NCBI RefSeq assembly: GCF_016587415.1
Contig: NZ_BNJI01000001.1
Coordinates: forward strand, 5,247,501-5,311,500
Source of the DNA: Ktedonobacter sp. SOSP1-85
GTDB taxonomy: Bacteria; Chloroflexota; Ktedonobacteria; Ktedonobacterales; Ktedonobacteraceae
Length of the DNA stretch: 64,000 nucleotides
Direction: 5' to 3'
Both the position numbers and the translations under genes were made by a program. The notes below the pieces were generated by a model that saw only the letters and a list, made by a program, of their open reading frames with translations, was not told where the DNA came from and ran no database searches. This document shows, piece by piece, positions 34,691 to 44,362 of the stretch (its first letter is position 1; every line of letters starts with the position of its first letter).

Positions 34691-35440
34691 ATGACCAAAC
34701 TCGAAGGGAAAGTTGCTGTTATCACGGGTGGGAACAGTGGCATTGGCCTCGCCACAGCCCAGCGCTTCGTCGCAGAGGGGGCGTACGTGTACATCACCGG
34801 TCGCCGCCAGGGCCTCCTCGATGAGGCAGTCAAGCAGATCGGGAGAAACATTACTGGAGTTCAATCGGATATCTCGAATCTCGCGGATCTTGATCAGTTA
34901 TATGCCACGGTCAAGCAGCGTCACGATCACATTGACATCCTCTTCGCCAACGCCGGTGGGGGAGAACTGGTTACATTAGAGGCCATCACTGAAGCTCACT
35001 TCGATCAAACGTTTAACACCAATGTCAAAGGGACGCTCTTTACCGTGCAAAAGGCCCTTCCCCTCTTGCGAGACGGCGGTTCAGTCATTCTCACTGGCTC
35101 GACGACCTCGATTACAGGTATTGAAGCGTTGAGTGTTTACAGTGCAGCCAAGGCTGCTGTACGCTCGTTCGCGCGCAGTTGGATTCTGGACCTGAGATCC
35201 CGCCAGATCCGGGTTAACGCCATCAGCCCTGGCCCGACCAATACGCCGGGACTGAATGGCTTAGTACAGACTGAGGAGGAGCGTGAACAGCTTTTGACGC
35301 ACTTCGCGTCCATCGTGCCGCTAGGGCGATTGGGTGATCCTGACGAAATTGCGAAAGCCGCCGTGTTCCTCGCATCAGATGAGAGCAGCTTTGTCAATGG
35401 GATTGAACTCTTCGTCGATGGAGGGCAGGCACAAATCTAA
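34691..35440 (+). CDS. SDR-family oxidoreductase
   Basis: I use the ATG at 34691 (MTKLEGKVAVITGG) with GGAGGG upstream. Classical SDR: TGGNSGIG (cofactor glycine motif, about 13-20), NAGG (about 90), catalytic Ser in LTGSTTSITG, YSAAK (Tyr and Lys of YxxxK, about 154-158), and NAISPGPTNTPG. It is full length at 249 residues and should be a cytoplasmic NAD(P)-dependent dehydrogenase of the FabG type. The substrate is unknown. It follows the ABM gene and is probably in the same operator-controlled unit. Confidence 0.93.
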   Translation: MTKLEGKVAVITGGNSGIGLATAQRFVAEGAYVYITGRRQGLLDEAVKQIGRNITGVQSDISNLADLDQLYATVKQRHDHIDILFANAGGGELVTLEAITEAHFDQTFNTNVKGTLFTVQKALPLLRDGGSVILTGSTTSITGIEALSVYSAAKAAVRSFARSWILDLRSRQIRVNAISPGPTNTPGLNGLVQTEEEREQLLTHFASIVPLGRLGDPDEIAKAAVFLASDESSFVNGIELFVDGGQAQI

Positions 35441-35663
35441 GTGATCCTGGTCGCGGGTATCTCATCGAGATATCTGCGATGTGTTTTACCTGGTCGCTTT
35501 GTTCCTGGATAGCTCGCTTTCATCCCCATGTGCTAGAATGAGACCTTAGCCCGCATGCATTATCTCGCCGGGTACGAACGCTGGCCACCGGGGGCGCTTC
35601 ACAATGGCGCGAGGCACAGCCCCCAAAGTTCGCTCTCCTTAACCTGATGAGATTCGCAGTATA

Positions 35664-37238
35664 CTAGACGAGGTTTTGTTGTACGGCATAGGCAACCGCG
35701 GCGGTACGGCAGGAGACGCCGAATTTTGTATAGATATGGGCCAGGTGGTGCTCAACCGTTTTTTTACTGATACTCAAGGTGCGTGCGATTTGAGGGGTGT
35801 TCTGCCCCCGGGTGAGGAGGCGCACCACCTCTATTTCGCGCTGGGTCAGATCAGTCGCCTGTGAGCGCTTCGGCGCTACTTTTTTGCTAGTATCGCCAGC
35901 TTGCAAGGAAGCGACCAGGGCCTCATAGCATGCAGTATCAAGTTGCGTTCCCACGCATGCAGACATTGAGGCGAGTACACGCGATTTTTGTTCTTCATGA
36001 TTTTGCTGCCCCTCTTGCGTTGCGCGCACATAGGTATTGGCGACGGCAAGAATACGCCCTGCAAGTGGTATCTGCTCACCCTGGAGTTGCCTATGGTAGC
36101 CTTGCCCGTTGACCCATTCGTGATGTGAGGCGGCAATAGGGGCAAGATCGCGCAATGGGGCGACCTGTTCCAGGACACGCTGGGTATAGTAAGAGTGGAG
36201 ACGATAAATTTCCCATTCGCTCTGGGATCTACGCGCTCCTTTGACAAGAATACCAGAGGGTGTCGCGACCTTGCCAATGTCATGGACCAGGCCCGAGCAT
36301 TTGAGTGTGTAGAGCTCGCCAGGGCTTAAGTCAAGTTGCTTGCCTATGCCCTCCGCTACCTGGGCGACAAGTTGTGAGTGATGCCAGGTTCCAGGCGTTT
36401 TGCCATCAACAAAGTCCGCCAGGGCCTGGCATACGTCTTCTTTGCGGTCTGTCGTGACAGTATCAGCGGATGTATATGGGCGCATTTGTATGATCGCTTC
36501 GCGGGTTATTGGGTGCTCCAGGTCGTCTCCCCCCTGGTCTGAGGGGGTCAGGTGCAGGAACGCCTCCACAATGTCTGGATCAAAGCGGGTACCTTGCTTT
36601 TCTCTGGCGAGGGTGCGTGCTGCGGCTATTCCTCCAACGCTGGTTGTGAGTTCCATGACCTGTGCCAGGTGTAAGATACGCGCGGGAAGCGGTATCTCGC
36701 TGGCCTTTAAGCTATAAGCCAACCCTTTGCCATCCCAACGTTCCCACTGGAAGCGGAGCGTATGTTGTACAGTCTCTGGAAACCCGAGCCTGCGCGCAAA
36801 GAGCTCAGCCACTTCGCAATGTCCGCGCATAGCTTCACGAATGACAGGGCCACATTGGGCGATGAAGGAGAAGAGTTTGGTGACGCGACTGGGGAAGCGT
36901 GCATCCAGGGGGACATTGCGCGAGAGCCAGCCTAGCATTTCATGAAGCTGTGATGGATCGACGAGCATGAAATCAGCACGCGGCACCTGTTCGTCGTCCG
37001 GAAAGAATGCCGAGATACCTGCCGAACAGGCGGTGCAGCCGACATCCTTGAGTAGCGCGCCGTAGAAGACGGCTTCCTGTATGTCGGGCGAGAGTCGAAG
37101 GGCGTTGGTAAGCTGGAGGCCAAGGTAGGCGCTTTTCATCCCGTGCTCCATATCCTCACCAAAGCCCATACCCGTGGCAAAGGAAAGCGCGCAGAGCAGC
37201 GTCGCTAGATTCTCATCTGACTGCTTGTTTTCAACCAT
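35664..37238 (-). CDS. HD-GYP domain protein with C-terminal LuxR HTH
   Basis: 524 residues. Two HD-type regions are visible: a degenerate one near 35-200 and a full HD-GYP-like one with LVHDIGKVATPSGILVK (about 318-334) and HHEWVNGQGYH (about 366-376). The C-terminus (455-520) is a LuxR HTH: LTQREIEVVRLLTRGQNTPQ, ISKKTVEHHLAHIYTKFGV. HD-GYP domains hydrolyse cyclic di-GMP; the GYP triad here reads GYH. Fusion to a LuxR DNA-binding domain suggests a transcription factor controlled by the nucleotide or by metal-dependent hydrolysis. This architecture is frequent in Ktedonobacteria and some Actinobacteria (knowledge, not checked). Confidence 0.88.
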   Translation of the reverse strand: MVENKQSDENLATLLCALSFATGMGFGEDMEHGMKSAYLGLQLTNALRLSPDIQEAVFYGALLKDVGCTACSAGISAFFPDDEQVPRADFMLVDPSQLHEMLGWLSRNVPLDARFPSRVTKLFSFIAQCGPVIREAMRGHCEVAELFARRLGFPETVQHTLRFQWERWDGKGLAYSLKASEIPLPARILHLAQVMELTTSVGGIAAARTLAREKQGTRFDPDIVEAFLHLTPSDQGGDDLEHPITREAIIQMRPYTSADTVTTDRKEDVCQALADFVDGKTPGTWHHSQLVAQVAEGIGKQLDLSPGELYTLKCSGLVHDIGKVATPSGILVKGARRSQSEWEIYRLHSYYTQRVLEQVAPLRDLAPIAASHHEWVNGQGYHRQLQGEQIPLAGRILAVANTYVRATQEGQQNHEEQKSRVLASMSACVGTQLDTACYEALVASLQAGDTSKKVAPKRSQATDLTQREIEVVRLLTRGQNTPQIARTLSISKKTVEHHLAHIYTKFGVSCRTAAVAYAVQQNLV

Positions 37239-37452
37239 AACACGCTCTCACCTGTGGTGCACAAACAGCTCTCTACTCTATAAAAAGATCTGGATATAGG
37301 GGAACTCACCGATGTATGACCATAAGGTTATATGCTACACTTCTCTCACATTATACCCATTATCGCGGAAGAAGCAAAGCACAAGGGCAGATAGTAATAA
37401 CACCATCCTGAAAGCAGATAGGTTGCTCTTGTTGTCAGAAAGGTAGAGAGGA

Positions 37453-37794
37453 ATGATGTATATGAAGAGAGGTGGGAAGGTGCTAGAAGGAACTGAATCA
37501 TATATTATATGTACATGCTCACTTTCTGTTTTGAGACAACTCGCCTATGAAATTGAAGATAAAATTAAGGCAGAAGCTGCGGGAGAAGCAAGAATTGCTT
37601 ATTCTGGCTCGAGCCAGCGCAGACAGGAAGGAGTTATTTGTATCTGGCTCAATGGTGAAAAGGTGCCGCTCTTTTTCAAGAACAGCCTTTTCAGGATGCT
37701 GCATATGGATGAGGATATTCTTGATTTTTCCATCGTTCCCCTGCCTCTTTCTCCGCACAGCGACATTACGTCTTTGATGCCTCTGCCTGGCTAA
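37453..37794 (+). CDS. Hypothetical protein
   Basis: 113 residues with a GAGAGGA before the ATG. It has alternating hydrophobic and charged residues and no recognised motif. The C-terminus (LPLSPHSDITSLMPLPG) is Pro-rich. It lies alone on the plus strand between the HD-GYP gene and the GAF kinase. I see no family; the RBS and start codon support but do not prove it is coding. Confidence 0.45.
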   Translation: MMYMKRGGKVLEGTESYIICTCSLSVLRQLAYEIEDKIKAEAAGEARIAYSGSSQRRQEGVICIWLNGEKVPLFFKNSLFRMLHMDEDILDFSIVPLPLSPHSDITSLMPLPG

Positions 37795-37906
37795 AGCACT
37801 GAAAACTCCCCACATTGCACTTGCTCAGGTTGGAAGACGGCAAAATAATGATGTGAGTGGGAATGTGTAGAGAGTTCATGCGTGCTGGCGCCAGGTCTCC
37901 AACAAT

Positions 37907-39070
37907 ATGAGGCAACCTATGAAAAAAGATAGTCATGCCTTTAAACGGTCAACAGCAACAGCGCAAGCGGAAAAGAGGCAAAGTGCATCGACTGCGGCCG
38001 AGCAGCCGGTGTTGTCGTTTGTCTCTCTGCTTGAAGCATTACCAGTCCATACATCCCTCATGCCACCTCAACAGGCCTGGCATGCACTGACTGAGATGAG
38101 GGGCATGGCGCAACATCTGATCATGCTTGCCAAACAGCAAATTGATTGTGATCAGATCGGTATGATTGCTATCTCTCCTCCTGAAGAATATTTGCATACA
38201 GTGGCAGTTAGTGGATTTACGCCTGTAGAAGCTCAATTTTTACAAGAAAGATCTGGTAGCCATACCCTCTCAGATTACTTTGATGCAGATGCACGCGCCT
38301 CTCTCCACGCGGGGCAAGTGCTTCTCTTGCCTCGCACACATATTCACATTCCTTCCGAATATGAGGGGATGATGCGAGACCAAAATGTTCTCATTGCTCC
38401 TCTCTATGCAAGAGATTGTTTGAGTGGCATTCTTATCGTAGGAAAGCCGAGTTACGCAAATGCGTATACACAGGAAAACTTCGAGATTATCAAAGCCATT
38501 GCCACACTGATTATGTTGGCGCTCGAGCGTTTATTTGTAATGCATGAATGGGTAAAATCTCAGGCAAACGAAGTGGCGCTCGCAGAGACGAATCGACGCA
38601 TGAACAGCTTTATCAGCTTGACCAGCCATGAATTGAACACTCCGCTCACCAGCTTGATGGGAAGCCTGCAGTTGGCGCAACATCGTTTACAAAAATGCGC
38701 AAATGGGAATATCGATCCGCAACAACTGATACGATGCTTTGAGCGTATGCAACATGGACTCAGGAGCGCCTGGTTGAGTGCCTACCAGATGAAGCGCCTC
38801 ATCAATCACATGATTGATGACTCACTGCTCCAGTCCGGGAATCTCATCCTGCATAAACAACGTTCCAATTTGGCCGAGCTTACACGACACATTGTTGAAG
38901 AGGTACAATATGCGCATCCGCAACGTGTCATTCGCTTCTCGTGTGCTGAGCAACAGGCAGGTTACCCGGTATATATCGATGAAACTCGCATCAGAGACAC
39001 GTTGTATTGTTTCTTGGATAATGCTCTTGGAGCCCCCACATTCATACATGAGGAGGAAACAGGCGAATGA
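37907..39070 (+). pseudogene. GAF-domain histidine kinase truncated in its ATPase domain
   Basis: 387 residues: a GAF-like domain (about 60-205, EYLHTVAVSGFTPVEAQFL, VLIAPLYARDCLSGILIVGK), HisKA with LTSHELNTPLTSLMG (His near 243), and the beginning of a HATPase domain up to N box FLDNALGAP, where it ends in FIHEEETGE. The G1 and G2 boxes that hold ATP are missing, so it cannot autophosphorylate on its own. The opposite-strand hydrolase gene ends 21 bp later, so a deletion or frameshift probably removed the tail. It could still be a phosphorylation acceptor or a decoy. Confidence 0.75.
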
Positions 39071-39090
39071 GACGAGATTCACCAGAAGGA

Positions 39091-40257
39091 TTACAGGTGC
39101 AGGACGCGCGTCAGATACGATTCCACTTGTGTGTTATACCACTGAGGATCGAGATTCCATGATTGGACATGGTCCGCGCCATTGACGCGATTATAGGTGA
39201 CAATATCGGTATGTGCTTGCGCGAAGGTATCGCTTACCGAGACGGGCGTGGTGGTATCATTTGTGCCATGGAAGAGCAGAATGGGGGTCTTGCCCTGCGG
39301 CTGATTGAGCTGGTTGAGCGCGTCGAAATTGATTTTGGCGCGTTGAGTGGCGAAGAACTCGGCGGTGCTGGCAACCACATCTGGCAAGTAGCGACTGGCA
39401 GCCTGAAAGCTCAGCGTGGAGCGCCAATCGAGTAATGGGGCATCGAGCACGAGTGCCTGAACGTTGCTCGCATATTGTGAGCGATGCTGGAACGCTTCAA
39501 CGATCGCGCCACCCATCGACCAGCCATATAGCACGAGGTGGTGGGCGCCATGAGCCAGAGCATACTTGACGCCAGCTTCCAGATCCTGCCACTCAGTATC
39601 ACCCAGGTGATAGTAGCCATCCGGGCTAGCTGGGGCATTCATATCATTTCTGTACGAGATGGCAAGCATGGGTATGCCAAGTTTCGCCAGCGGTTGCATG
39701 AAGCGCAGGCTGCTATCGAGCGTATCGCCTCGCCCATGAACCAGGATGCCCCAGGTATCCAGCTTACCAGGCACATACCAGGCGGGCATCTCTCCTAAAG
39801 ACGTCGAGACTTGAACGGTGCTGATATGTAGCTCCAGTGTATCCTTCAATCCGTTTAGATATACCTCTCTATTCCAGGAAACCATAGTGTGTGATGCCAG
39901 AGGGGCGGTTGTCTGGAGTAACTGGCGCGTCACGGTGTCCTGGTTTTCGTCGGTAACCTTGCCCACGATGGCTGCTCCGTTGGCCCAGGTGATGCCAAAT
40001 GTACCTGGCTGCTCGGTGTCCTGGGTGTGTGGCAGGGTCACCACTTGCGTGCTCACATTGGTTGCCTCTAAATTATAGGATATATCGTGCGTAGGTACTA
40101 AAAGTACATTGGAGAAGTAATAGCCAATGCCTCCGCACGCGATTGCGCATAGAAGAATCAGCGAGAGCAAGGTCACTAAGATCCTTTGCGGACTCAGAAG
40201 GCGAGATTTCCTGGGGGCTACAACCCGAACAGGCGTATTGCTGATGAAAGTGCTCAT
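39091..40257 (-). CDS. Membrane-anchored alpha/beta hydrolase
   Basis: 388 residues. A transmembrane segment near 27-50 anchors the protein with the hydrolase domain outside. The fold shows ILVHGRGDTLDS, the nucleophile elbow LYGWSMGGAIV (about 256), the acid in FHGTNDTTTPVS, and His in NGADHVQSW. It resembles the extracellular prolyl-oligopeptidase-like or BAAT-like esterases. Its promoter region holds two direct repeats at 40284-40315. It is preceded on the same strand by the uxa operon but separated from it by a terminator. Confidence 0.87.
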   Translation of the reverse strand: MSTFISNTPVRVVAPRKSRLLSPQRILVTLLSLILLCAIACGGIGYYFSNVLLVPTHDISYNLEATNVSTQVVTLPHTQDTEQPGTFGITWANGAAIVGKVTDENQDTVTRQLLQTTAPLASHTMVSWNREVYLNGLKDTLELHISTVQVSTSLGEMPAWYVPGKLDTWGILVHGRGDTLDSSLRFMQPLAKLGIPMLAISYRNDMNAPASPDGYYHLGDTEWQDLEAGVKYALAHGAHHLVLYGWSMGGAIVEAFQHRSQYASNVQALVLDAPLLDWRSTLSFQAASRYLPDVVASTAEFFATQRAKINFDALNQLNQPQGKTPILLFHGTNDTTTPVSVSDTFAQAHTDIVTYNRVNGADHVQSWNLDPQWYNTQVESYLTRVLHL

Positions 40258-40283
40258 GAAAACTTCCTTGCTATTCTAATGTA

Positions 40284-40315
40284 ATATATTGAGCCACTGT
40301 GATATATTGGGCCAC
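40284..40315. promoter_or_regulatory. Direct repeats upstream of the membrane hydrolase
   Basis: ATATATTGAGCCAC and ATATATTGGGCCAC repeat with an 18-bp period, 27 bp before the ATG. Tandem sites with this spacing suit a transcription factor that binds as a head-to-tail dimer. No regulator gene is adjacent. Confidence 0.4.
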
Positions 40316-40417
40316 GAGAATATTTTTCTTATGGTGCTTTTACCATATCAACAACGACCATTGTCACCTCAGTATATGTCTCTTGGTCACGCCAAACATG
40401 GGTCATTAGACCCATTT

Positions 40418-40467
40418 AAAAGGCACCAGGAAAAGCTCATGATATAGTGCTCTTCCTAGTGCCTTCT
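40418..40467 (-). terminator. Terminator of the hexuronate operon
   Basis: On the minus strand, GGCACTAGGAAGAGC pairs with GCTTTTCCTGGTGCC, followed by TTTTAAAT, 28 bp after the uxaE stop. A second small hairpin ATGGGTC/GACCCAT lies just after it. Confidence 0.8.
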
Positions 40468-40494
40468 TTATTTCAAAAGACATTCCTTATGAGA

Positions 40495-41934
40495 TCAACG
40501 GCTTCGAAAGGCTTCCAGGTGTTTATCGAAGTGCCTCTTGATATACACATGGTAGTCCGCCTGGTGTTCATTCAGGAGGTGATGCAGCCTGGAGCCAAAG
40601 GTATCTAGGACTGATCCGAAGGTGACATGTAAGACCTGGCGTGCATCAAACTGGTTTAAGAGATCTGGTAGTTGATCCTTAGTTAAGGACGCGATGAGTG
40701 GGAGCTTCGCTAGCGTGGCCGAGACATGATACGTTTTGCGGTCGGTATCATAGCGGCTACAGGCGAATTCGACGATCTCCCTGAAGAACGAACTGTCGAT
40801 GGAAGCGATGAGGCGCAGGGCTTCAAGATAGCTTGTTCCTGCGGTCTTAAGATGTACAAGGCCCTGGGTATGGCGCATCGTGATGGGATAGACCTCGAAT
40901 TTGTCCGAGCCCGTATGCAAGCTGAGCTTATAGTCATTGTGAAAGTAGCGCATAATGCTGGCGTGTCCAGCGATATTTTGTTCCAGTTCCGCGAGATCAC
41001 CAATGTAGTCCACCCCTTTCTCGAAGCGTCCCACAAAGCGCGGTGCCAGACTGACGAAAGGAACACTGAGCCTCTTCAACTCGGATACAATGTAGAAATG
41101 TTCAAGCAATGCGGTTGTGGTCCTGGTCTCATCAACCGAGATCTCCATTTCAAAGGGACGCTGACCAGCGAGTTCTTGAATCCTCCGTGTCATGCGCGCC
41201 ATGTGAGCCACGGCAGCACCATATTTGACAACCGCTTTGAGCAAGGTATGTTCATCAAACGCTAGAGGAAGATCTTCAATATCGAATTGTCGGTGATACC
41301 GCTGTTGCGTTTCATTGAGCGAGCTTCGTAGATCGCTCCAGGGAAGAGCAGAGGCTTTCTGACGTAGGGTTGCAGTGTTATCTTCTTCGGCATCATCGTC
41401 AACATAATCGCCGGGGTCAATAGTATAGAATGTATAACCGGCGGCGATGAAGGGTTCAATATCAGCCAGAGCTTTCAAGTGGTCGGCATCCGCTCCCCAG
41501 GGTTCGCGCCAGCCCGCTTCAAACGCTCCCCACATGGCGTCATCGAGTACCTGTTGTGGTGTACGACCCGTACGTGTATTTTCGCGTACTGATTGTTGCG
41601 CGAAGATGGGAGCCACGCCTGTGCCGCGTACGCTTTGCACATGTCCGGGGGTGGCGATGCCCAGGCGATCACCAAAGCCTGCTGATGTTTGCAGGCCTAG
41701 TACGCTTGGTTGTAGCCATGGAAGACGTGCGCGTAGAACACGCGCGTTTTCAGGGGTTCGGGCGCATAGCATAACCTGGTCGCTGTGTCGCAGTTCCCCA
41801 ACAAAGCCATTGGTATGGCCCTGCACGACGAGCAGCTTCTCGCCTGGTATGGCTGTCGTGATCAGAGCATATGTTGTGTTATCGAGGGTAACGACTGATG
41901 TATCAATGATCGGTAGATTGAGATTATGAAGCAT
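40495..41934 (-). CDS. uxaE: Tagaturonate/fructuronate epimerase
   Basis: 479 residues, full length for the UxaE family. Blocks: GHTNGFVGELRHSDQVMLCARTP split across residues 40-61, AGWREPWGADADHLK (about 142-156), FYTIDPGDYVDDD, EISVDETRTTT (about 265-275), FVSLAPRFVGRFEKGVDYIG, and LSLHTGSDKFEVYP (about 340-355). The His and Asp in ADADHLK and SLHTGSDKF are the likely metal ligands. UxaE converts D-tagaturonate to D-fructuronate, joining the galacturonate path to the glucuronate path. Its start is two bases after the uxaC stop, so the two are co-translated. It is the last gene of the operon. Confidence 0.9.
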   Translation of the reverse strand: MLHNLNLPIIDTSVVTLDNTTYALITTAIPGEKLLVVQGHTNGFVGELRHSDQVMLCARTPENARVLRARLPWLQPSVLGLQTSAGFGDRLGIATPGHVQSVRGTGVAPIFAQQSVRENTRTGRTPQQVLDDAMWGAFEAGWREPWGADADHLKALADIEPFIAAGYTFYTIDPGDYVDDDAEEDNTATLRQKASALPWSDLRSSLNETQQRYHRQFDIEDLPLAFDEHTLLKAVVKYGAAVAHMARMTRRIQELAGQRPFEMEISVDETRTTTALLEHFYIVSELKRLSVPFVSLAPRFVGRFEKGVDYIGDLAELEQNIAGHASIMRYFHNDYKLSLHTGSDKFEVYPITMRHTQGLVHLKTAGTSYLEALRLIASIDSSFFREIVEFACSRYDTDRKTYHVSATLAKLPLIASLTKDQLPDLLNQFDARQVLHVTFGSVLDTFGSRLHHLLNEHQADYHVYIKRHFDKHLEAFRSR

Positions 41935-41936
41935 TC

Positions 41937-43358
41937 TTATGACTCCAGTTTATAGGCCTGTTTTGCCAGGCGATAGGCCATATCCACAACCATCTCATGG
42001 GCATCCTCTTCATCAATGATGCCACGTAGCACCATTCCAGCCAGCCAGTCGGCGCTGGCACGCCGCCATAAATCATGGCGCGCAGGAATGGAGGGATAGG
42101 CGCGCGTATCGTCGTTGAAGCCAGTGGTGTTGTATATCCCGGCAGTCTCCACGACATTATCGAAGAAGCGGCGTATACCGTTCAAGCTATCAAAGAACCA
42201 CCAGGGGGGACCAAGGCGCAGGGCGGGATAGTGGCCCGCCAGTGGCGCGAGTTCTCGGCTATAGGTTGTCTCATCGAGGTTAAATACAACGATGGTCAGG
42301 TCATCTTCCCGCCCAAAGCGGTCAAGCAAGGGTTTCAAGTTGCGTGTAAATTCGCTGGCGACAGGGATATCAGCGCCCATGTCACGTCCGAAGCGCTCGT
42401 AAATCGCAGGATTGTGGTCACGATAGCTTCCAATATGCAATTGCATGACGAGGCCATCTTCAACGCTCATGCGCGCCATTTCAAGCAACATATGACCTGT
42501 AAAGCGGCGCGCATCCTCTGTACTGACCTGACCCTTCAATGCTCGTTGAAAAATAATCTCAGCCTCACGTTCGCTGAGATGCTCGGTGTACGCGGTCATG
42601 GCGGCATGATCGGTGGCGGTGGCTCCCATCTCTTTAAAGAAGCGACGCCGCTGTTTCAGCGCTGCGATATACGAGTGATAACTGGTTACATCGATGTTGG
42701 ATACCTGACTCAAGCGTTGAATATTCTCTGCAAAGTGTTCCGCGTCGATATTCACAACCATGTCAGGACGAAAGGTTGGAATGACGCGCCCGTGCCAGCC
42801 CGATTGGCGAATGCTTTCATGATAGTGAAGTGTGTCGGTAGCGGCATCGGTCGTGGCGAGTACCTCAATGTGAAAGCGTTCAAACATCTGGCGCGGCTGA
42901 AACTCAGGGCTGTGTAGTTTCTCTTCAAGGGCGTCGTAAATCTTCTGCGCGTTGGCGGAGTTTATCTTCTCCTCGATACCAAAGATATCGCGCAATTCAT
43001 CACGCAACCAGAGACTCGATGGTGTCCCTCGGAACAGGTACCAGTGGTCGCAGACGATCTGCCATATCTTACGATGATCTGGCGTCGCGAGATGGCTCCC
43101 TTTCTCTTTGGAGGGGATGCCCAGGTCCTCTAACATGATACCTTGGGAATAGAGCATGCGGAAAATATAGTGGTCGGGAATAATCAAGAGATCAACGGGC
43201 GTCCCCCAGTCGTAGTTGGATGCGCAAAGCATCGCTGGATTAACATGTCCGTGGACGCAGACAAGAGGAAGGTCTTTTACGCGTTTATACAGACTGCGAG
43301 CAATCTGGCGTTGAGCAGGATCCGATGAAAAGAAGCGGTCTTCTAATGACTGAGTCAT
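41937..43358 (-). CDS. uxaC: Uronate isomerase
   Basis: 473 residues of the amidohydrolase-fold uronate isomerase family. The metal site begins with VCVHGHVNP (HxH, about 34-42), followed by WYLFRGTPSSLWLRDELRD, LATTDAATD, HGRVIPTFRPD, MVMQLHIGSYRDHN-like (VMQLHIGSYRDHN, about 305-317) and GFNDDTRAYPSIPARHD (Asp pair). It isomerises D-glucuronate to fructuronate and D-galacturonate to tagaturonate. It is downstream of the ABC importer genes with a 95-bp gap and directly upstream of uxaE. Confidence 0.95.
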   Translation of the reverse strand: MTQSLEDRFFSSDPAQRQIARSLYKRVKDLPLVCVHGHVNPAMLCASNYDWGTPVDLLIIPDHYIFRMLYSQGIMLEDLGIPSKEKGSHLATPDHRKIWQIVCDHWYLFRGTPSSLWLRDELRDIFGIEEKINSANAQKIYDALEEKLHSPEFQPRQMFERFHIEVLATTDAATDTLHYHESIRQSGWHGRVIPTFRPDMVVNIDAEHFAENIQRLSQVSNIDVTSYHSYIAALKQRRRFFKEMGATATDHAAMTAYTEHLSEREAEIIFQRALKGQVSTEDARRFTGHMLLEMARMSVEDGLVMQLHIGSYRDHNPAIYERFGRDMGADIPVASEFTRNLKPLLDRFGREDDLTIVVFNLDETTYSRELAPLAGHYPALRLGPPWWFFDSLNGIRRFFDNVVETAGIYNTTGFNDDTRAYPSIPARHDLWRRASADWLAGMVLRGIIDEEDAHEMVVDMAYRLAKQAYKLES

Positions 43359-43453
43359 TGGATCTCCTATCTATGAACCAACAATGAACATATCGAGGAA
43401 TAAAGCGCTGTAGCGTAAACGCTGCGCATAATTTGGCAGGATGACATGGCGTG

Positions 43454-44359
43454 TTACTTCCCTTTCAAGCGCACAACGAATTGTGTCGGCTTGACGAAAC
43501 AGAGCGCTATGATCAGCAGCGCCATGGTGGTGAGCATATAGACGACAGCCATGGCGTTGATTGCTTGCTCTGGCCGCATACCCGAAGCAAAGGCATCTCC
43601 GTACAGGGTGACGACGAGAGTTCCGGCATCGGCGTTGGCAACCAGGTAGGTCAGCTCGAACATCGCGATAACGCGCACAACCGCCAGTATGCCCGCGGTG
43701 AGCAAACCTGGCATCACCAGGGGGAGCACGATTCGCCAGAACGTTTGTAAGCGATTCGCGCCGAGCATATGGCTGGCTGATTCCAGCGAGATATCCACCT
43801 GTTCGATGAAAGGAACGAGAATGAGTATAACGAAGGGCAGCGTGGGCACAACGTTGATGAGAATGACGCCTGGTAATTCGCCACCAATGTAGCGTAGCAA
43901 AACTGTCGCAAGCGGAATACCGTACGCGAGTGGCGGTACAAGCATTGGTAGCAGATAAAAGCCCATCAGCGCTCCCTTGAAGCGAAACTGTTGACGCGCC
44001 AGCACGTAGGCGGCGGGGAAGCCTACAAGCATGGAAATAAAGGTTGCGCCAATCGCGACAATGAGCGTGTTCGAGAGGAGTTGCACGATGTCATGGTCAC
44101 TAAATGCGAAGGCGTACCATTGTGTGGTAAATAGTCCTTCTGGGAACCAGGTCGCGAACCACTGCTTGCCCAGCGAGTCGAGCACAACCGTGCAGACCAT
44201 GGCCAGGATGTTAAGAATAAAGAAGCCGATCGCAGTGTAAAAGGCGAGCGTACTCCAGAAACGCCCCCTGCGCCTCTGACGCCGTGGCCCCTCTGACGAA
44301 CGAGTTGGCACGTTGTTCGTGGTACTGGTGACCGTATTCTGGGAAACCTCAATGTTCAT
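43454..44359 (-). CDS. ABC transporter permease (second)
   Basis: 301 residues with six transmembrane helices. The cytoplasmic EAA-type loop reads ESASHMLGANRLQTFWRIVLP (shown in part: SASHMLGANRLQTFWR, about 197-212). The basic, Pro-rich N-terminus (RSSEGPRRQRRRGRFW) is cytoplasmic. It is of the PotC/ThiP-like binding-protein-dependent type. It forms a heterodimer with the neighbouring permease; the genes are three bases apart. The substrate is inferred as a hexuronate or oligouronate from the operon context. Confidence 0.9.
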   Translation of the reverse strand: MNIEVSQNTVTSTTNNVPTRSSEGPRRQRRRGRFWSTLAFYTAIGFFILNILAMVCTVVLDSLGKQWFATWFPEGLFTTQWYAFAFSDHDIVQLLSNTLIVAIGATFISMLVGFPAAYVLARQQFRFKGALMGFYLLPMLVPPLAYGIPLATVLLRYIGGELPGVILINVVPTLPFVILILVPFIEQVDISLESASHMLGANRLQTFWRIVLPLVMPGLLTAGILAVVRVIAMFELTYLVANADAGTLVVTLYGDAFASGMRPEQAINAMAVVYMLTTMALLIIALCFVKPTQFVVRLKGK

Positions 44360-44362
44360 TGC

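Noticed and set aside
35570..35640. tRNA-like or small RNA fold after the SDR gene
   Set aside because: A GGGGGC/GCCCCC stem is present, but no tRNA arms, T-loop or CCA-like end; more likely a terminator between convergent genes.
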